Under the pieces are notes generated by a model. It did no database searches. It was given only the letters and a program-made list of their open reading frames with translations, and had not been told where the DNA came from. DNA of 7,523 nucleotides from a bacterium (GTDB lineage Bacteria > Spirochaetota > UBA4802 > UBA5550). This document shows, one piece after another, positions 6,346-7,523 of this stretch (position 1 is its first letter; each line of letters begins with the position of its first letter). Made by a program: the position numbers and the translations under genes. The stretch is from contig JAAENB010000696.1 in assembly GCA_024224995.1 (NCBI GenBank), positions 1 to 7,523 of the forward strand. The letters run 5' to 3'.

Positions 6346-7466
6346 ATTTCCTCTTTTAAGATATCAACAACCTGGTCAATTTGGTCTTCGGTCAACGTTA
6401 AGCCACTGGGTAAATAAAAACCATATTTATAGGCAAAATCCGTTTGGGGGTATTTTTCATTTGAAAATAAGCCCATTTCTTGCAGCACCGGTTGATCGTG
6501 TAATCCTCGGAAAAATGGGCGAGTTCCAATCCCACGGGTCCGCAGCCGTGCTGTTATATCAGCAGCGTCAATTCCTGCTCCCGGGTCCAGTTCAACTCCA
6601 TACATCCAGTAGACCGATTTTGCCCACTCTTTTACCGGCATGAATCGAACTCCCGGCAGGGCGGATATCTTTTTTCGATAATATTCCCCTAACCGGACTT
6701 TTATATCAATAAATCTTTCAATCTGTTCAAGCTGCGCTACTCCAACTGCTGCCTGCAAATTCGTCATTCGAAAATTATACCCAAGTTCCGTGTGAAAAAA
6801 TCGTGTTTCCGCTTTAAAGCAAAGATTTCTATAGGATGCGGCTTTTTCAGCGTATTCGGCATTATCGCTTACAACCATTCCGCCTTCACCCGTTGTAATG
6901 ATCTTGTTGGCGTAAAAACTGGTTGAAGCAATATCACCCATAGCTCCGCATTTGAGCCATTTTTTATGGATCTCGCTGTAATATTCGGCCCCCTGAACCT
7001 CTGCGGCGTCTTCTATTATTTTTATTCCGTATTTTTCTTTTAAACGGAATAACTCGTCCATATTCACCGGATGCCCATAGATATGGACCGGCATGATTGC
7101 TTTTGTTTTTGGGGTAATTTTCGACTCTACCTGTGATACATCCATTGTCCATATTTCAGGATCAATATCCACCAGAACCGGTTTGGCTCCCAGGCGTATA
7201 CAGGCAACTGCGCAGGAAATTATCGTAAAAGAAGGCATAATCACTTCATCGCCCGGGCCTACTCCCAGGGCGAATAATGCCGCTTCCAGTGCTGCTGTTC
7301 CGTTTGCAACTGCCACTCCATGCTTCAGGCCCAGGAACGAAGCAAACCCTTCTTCGAACTTTTTTACAAAAGGGCCTTCACTGGATATCCAGCCTGTGTC
7401 GATACACTCGTTCAGGTATTTTTTTTCATTGCCGTCTAACAGCGGCTCATTTACCGGTATGCCCAT
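6342..7466 (-). CDS. DegT/DnrJ/EryC1/StrS-family PLP sugar aminotransferase
   Basis: A 374-aa PLP enzyme that aminates a nucleotide-linked keto-sugar, usually with glutamate as donor. Typical features are NEPLLDGNE (6-14) and GWISSEGPFV (25-34), ANGTAALE (54-61) for phosphate binding, IEDAAE (151-156) with D153 for the pyridine nitrogen, SFYANKIITTGEGG (183-196) with the PLP lysine K188, and NFRMTNLQAA (231-240). Length is normal and the N-terminus matches the family, so the start is sound. The sequence looks closest, from memory, to GDP-perosamine synthase (PerA-like) enzymes that act at C-4 of a 4-keto-6-deoxy sugar, but family members with other substrates look much alike. The best Shine-Dalgarno match, AAGGA, lies 13 bases before the ATG, longer than usual, inside the end of a preceding open frame. 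The stop overlaps the methyltransferase start by 4 bases. Confidence 0.92.
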   Translation of the reverse strand: MGIPVNEPLLDGNEKKYLNECIDTGWISSEGPFVKKFEEGFASFLGLKHGVAVANGTAALEAALFALGVGPGDEVIMPSFTIISCAVACIRLGAKPVLVDIDPEIWTMDVSQVESKITPKTKAIMPVHIYGHPVNMDELFRLKEKYGIKIIEDAAEVQGAEYYSEIHKKWLKCGAMGDIASTSFYANKIITTGEGGMVVSDNAEYAEKAASYRNLCFKAETRFFHTELGYNFRMTNLQAAVGVAQLEQIERFIDIKVRLGEYYRKKISALPGVRFMPVKEWAKSVYWMYGVELDPGAGIDAADITARLRTRGIGTRPFFRGLHDQPVLQEMGLFSNEKYPQTDFAYKYGFYLPSGLTLTEDQIDQVVDILKEEI

Positions 7467-7475
7467 TGGTATTAT

Positions 7476-7523
7476 TTATTCCTTGTCGGTTTTTATCATA
7501 CTTTTTTCTACACCCTGGAAGAC
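7476..7523 (-). CDS. 3' end of an upstream gene, product unknown (partial)
   Basis: The minus strand from the window edge is open for 15 codons (VFQGVEKSMIKTDKE), then has two consecutive TAA stops (7476-7478 and 7473-7475). It would end 9 bases before the aminotransferase ATG, the spacing expected of the previous gene in an operon. The likely ribosome binding site of the aminotransferase (7480-7484) lies in its last codons. The fragment is too short to identify and chance openness cannot be excluded. Confidence 0.4.
   Translation of the reverse strand, partial: VFQGVEKSMIKTDKE
7480..7484 (-). promoter_or_regulatory. Distant ribosome binding site of the aminotransferase gene
   Basis: AAGGA on the minus strand is the only Shine-Dalgarno-like sequence before the ATG at 7466. 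The gap of 13 bases is longer than the usual 5 to 9. Ribosomes finishing the preceding frame at the tandem TAA codons, just in front of this ATG, could help by reinitiating. No alternative start with a better site exists, and the protein N-terminus matches the family. Confidence 0.4.

Noticed and set aside
6964..7152. 62-residue leftward frame inside the aminotransferase gene
   Set aside because: It is an out-of-frame shadow of a well-conserved enzyme, with an Arg/Asn-rich low-complexity end.

Overview
The window looks like a piece of a Gram-negative, probably anaerobic bacterium with moderate to low GC. Two genes encode lipoproteins with relaxed lipoboxes (FGGC and VFSC). A third encodes an oxygen-sensitive type of Fe-S enzyme, a member of the 2-hydroxyacyl-CoA dehydratase family. 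Relaxed lipoboxes would fit a spirochaete or a related group, but this is inference; no marker gene fixes the taxon.

Layout. At the left edge a complete gene on the minus strand (9-767) encodes a lipid-anchored surface protein with a coiled coil and 14-residue glycine repeats like the head of YadA-type adhesins. A 309-base divergent intergenic region (768-1076) follows. It holds a good sigma-70-type promoter for the lipoprotein, a pair of 10-bp direct repeats just upstream of that promoter, a repeat in the lipoprotein leader, and a weaker promoter region for the rightward gene. The rightward gene (1077-2165) encodes a stand-alone HgdB/BcrC-like protein with ten cysteines. It converges on a leftward gene cluster, and a perfect 10-bp hairpin covers both stop codons.

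The leftward cluster (7523 down to 2180) is tightly packed. It starts with the tail of an unidentified gene, then a PLP sugar aminotransferase (DegT/DnrJ/EryC1/StrS), a class I SAM methyltransferase overlapping it by 4 bases, a GT4-type glycosyltransferase, and a Prc/Tsp tail-specific protease predicted to be a lipoprotein. The first three identified genes fit synthesis of an amino sugar, possibly N-methylated, and its transfer into a surface glycan. The protease is only 27 bases downstream and may be co-transcribed, but its role is more general envelope protein quality control.

No RNA gene, CRISPR array or insertion sequence was seen. The main points for follow-up are the cysteine-rich dehydratase-like protein, the lipid-anchored adhesin-like protein with its putative operator, and the aminotransferase-methyltransferase pair.
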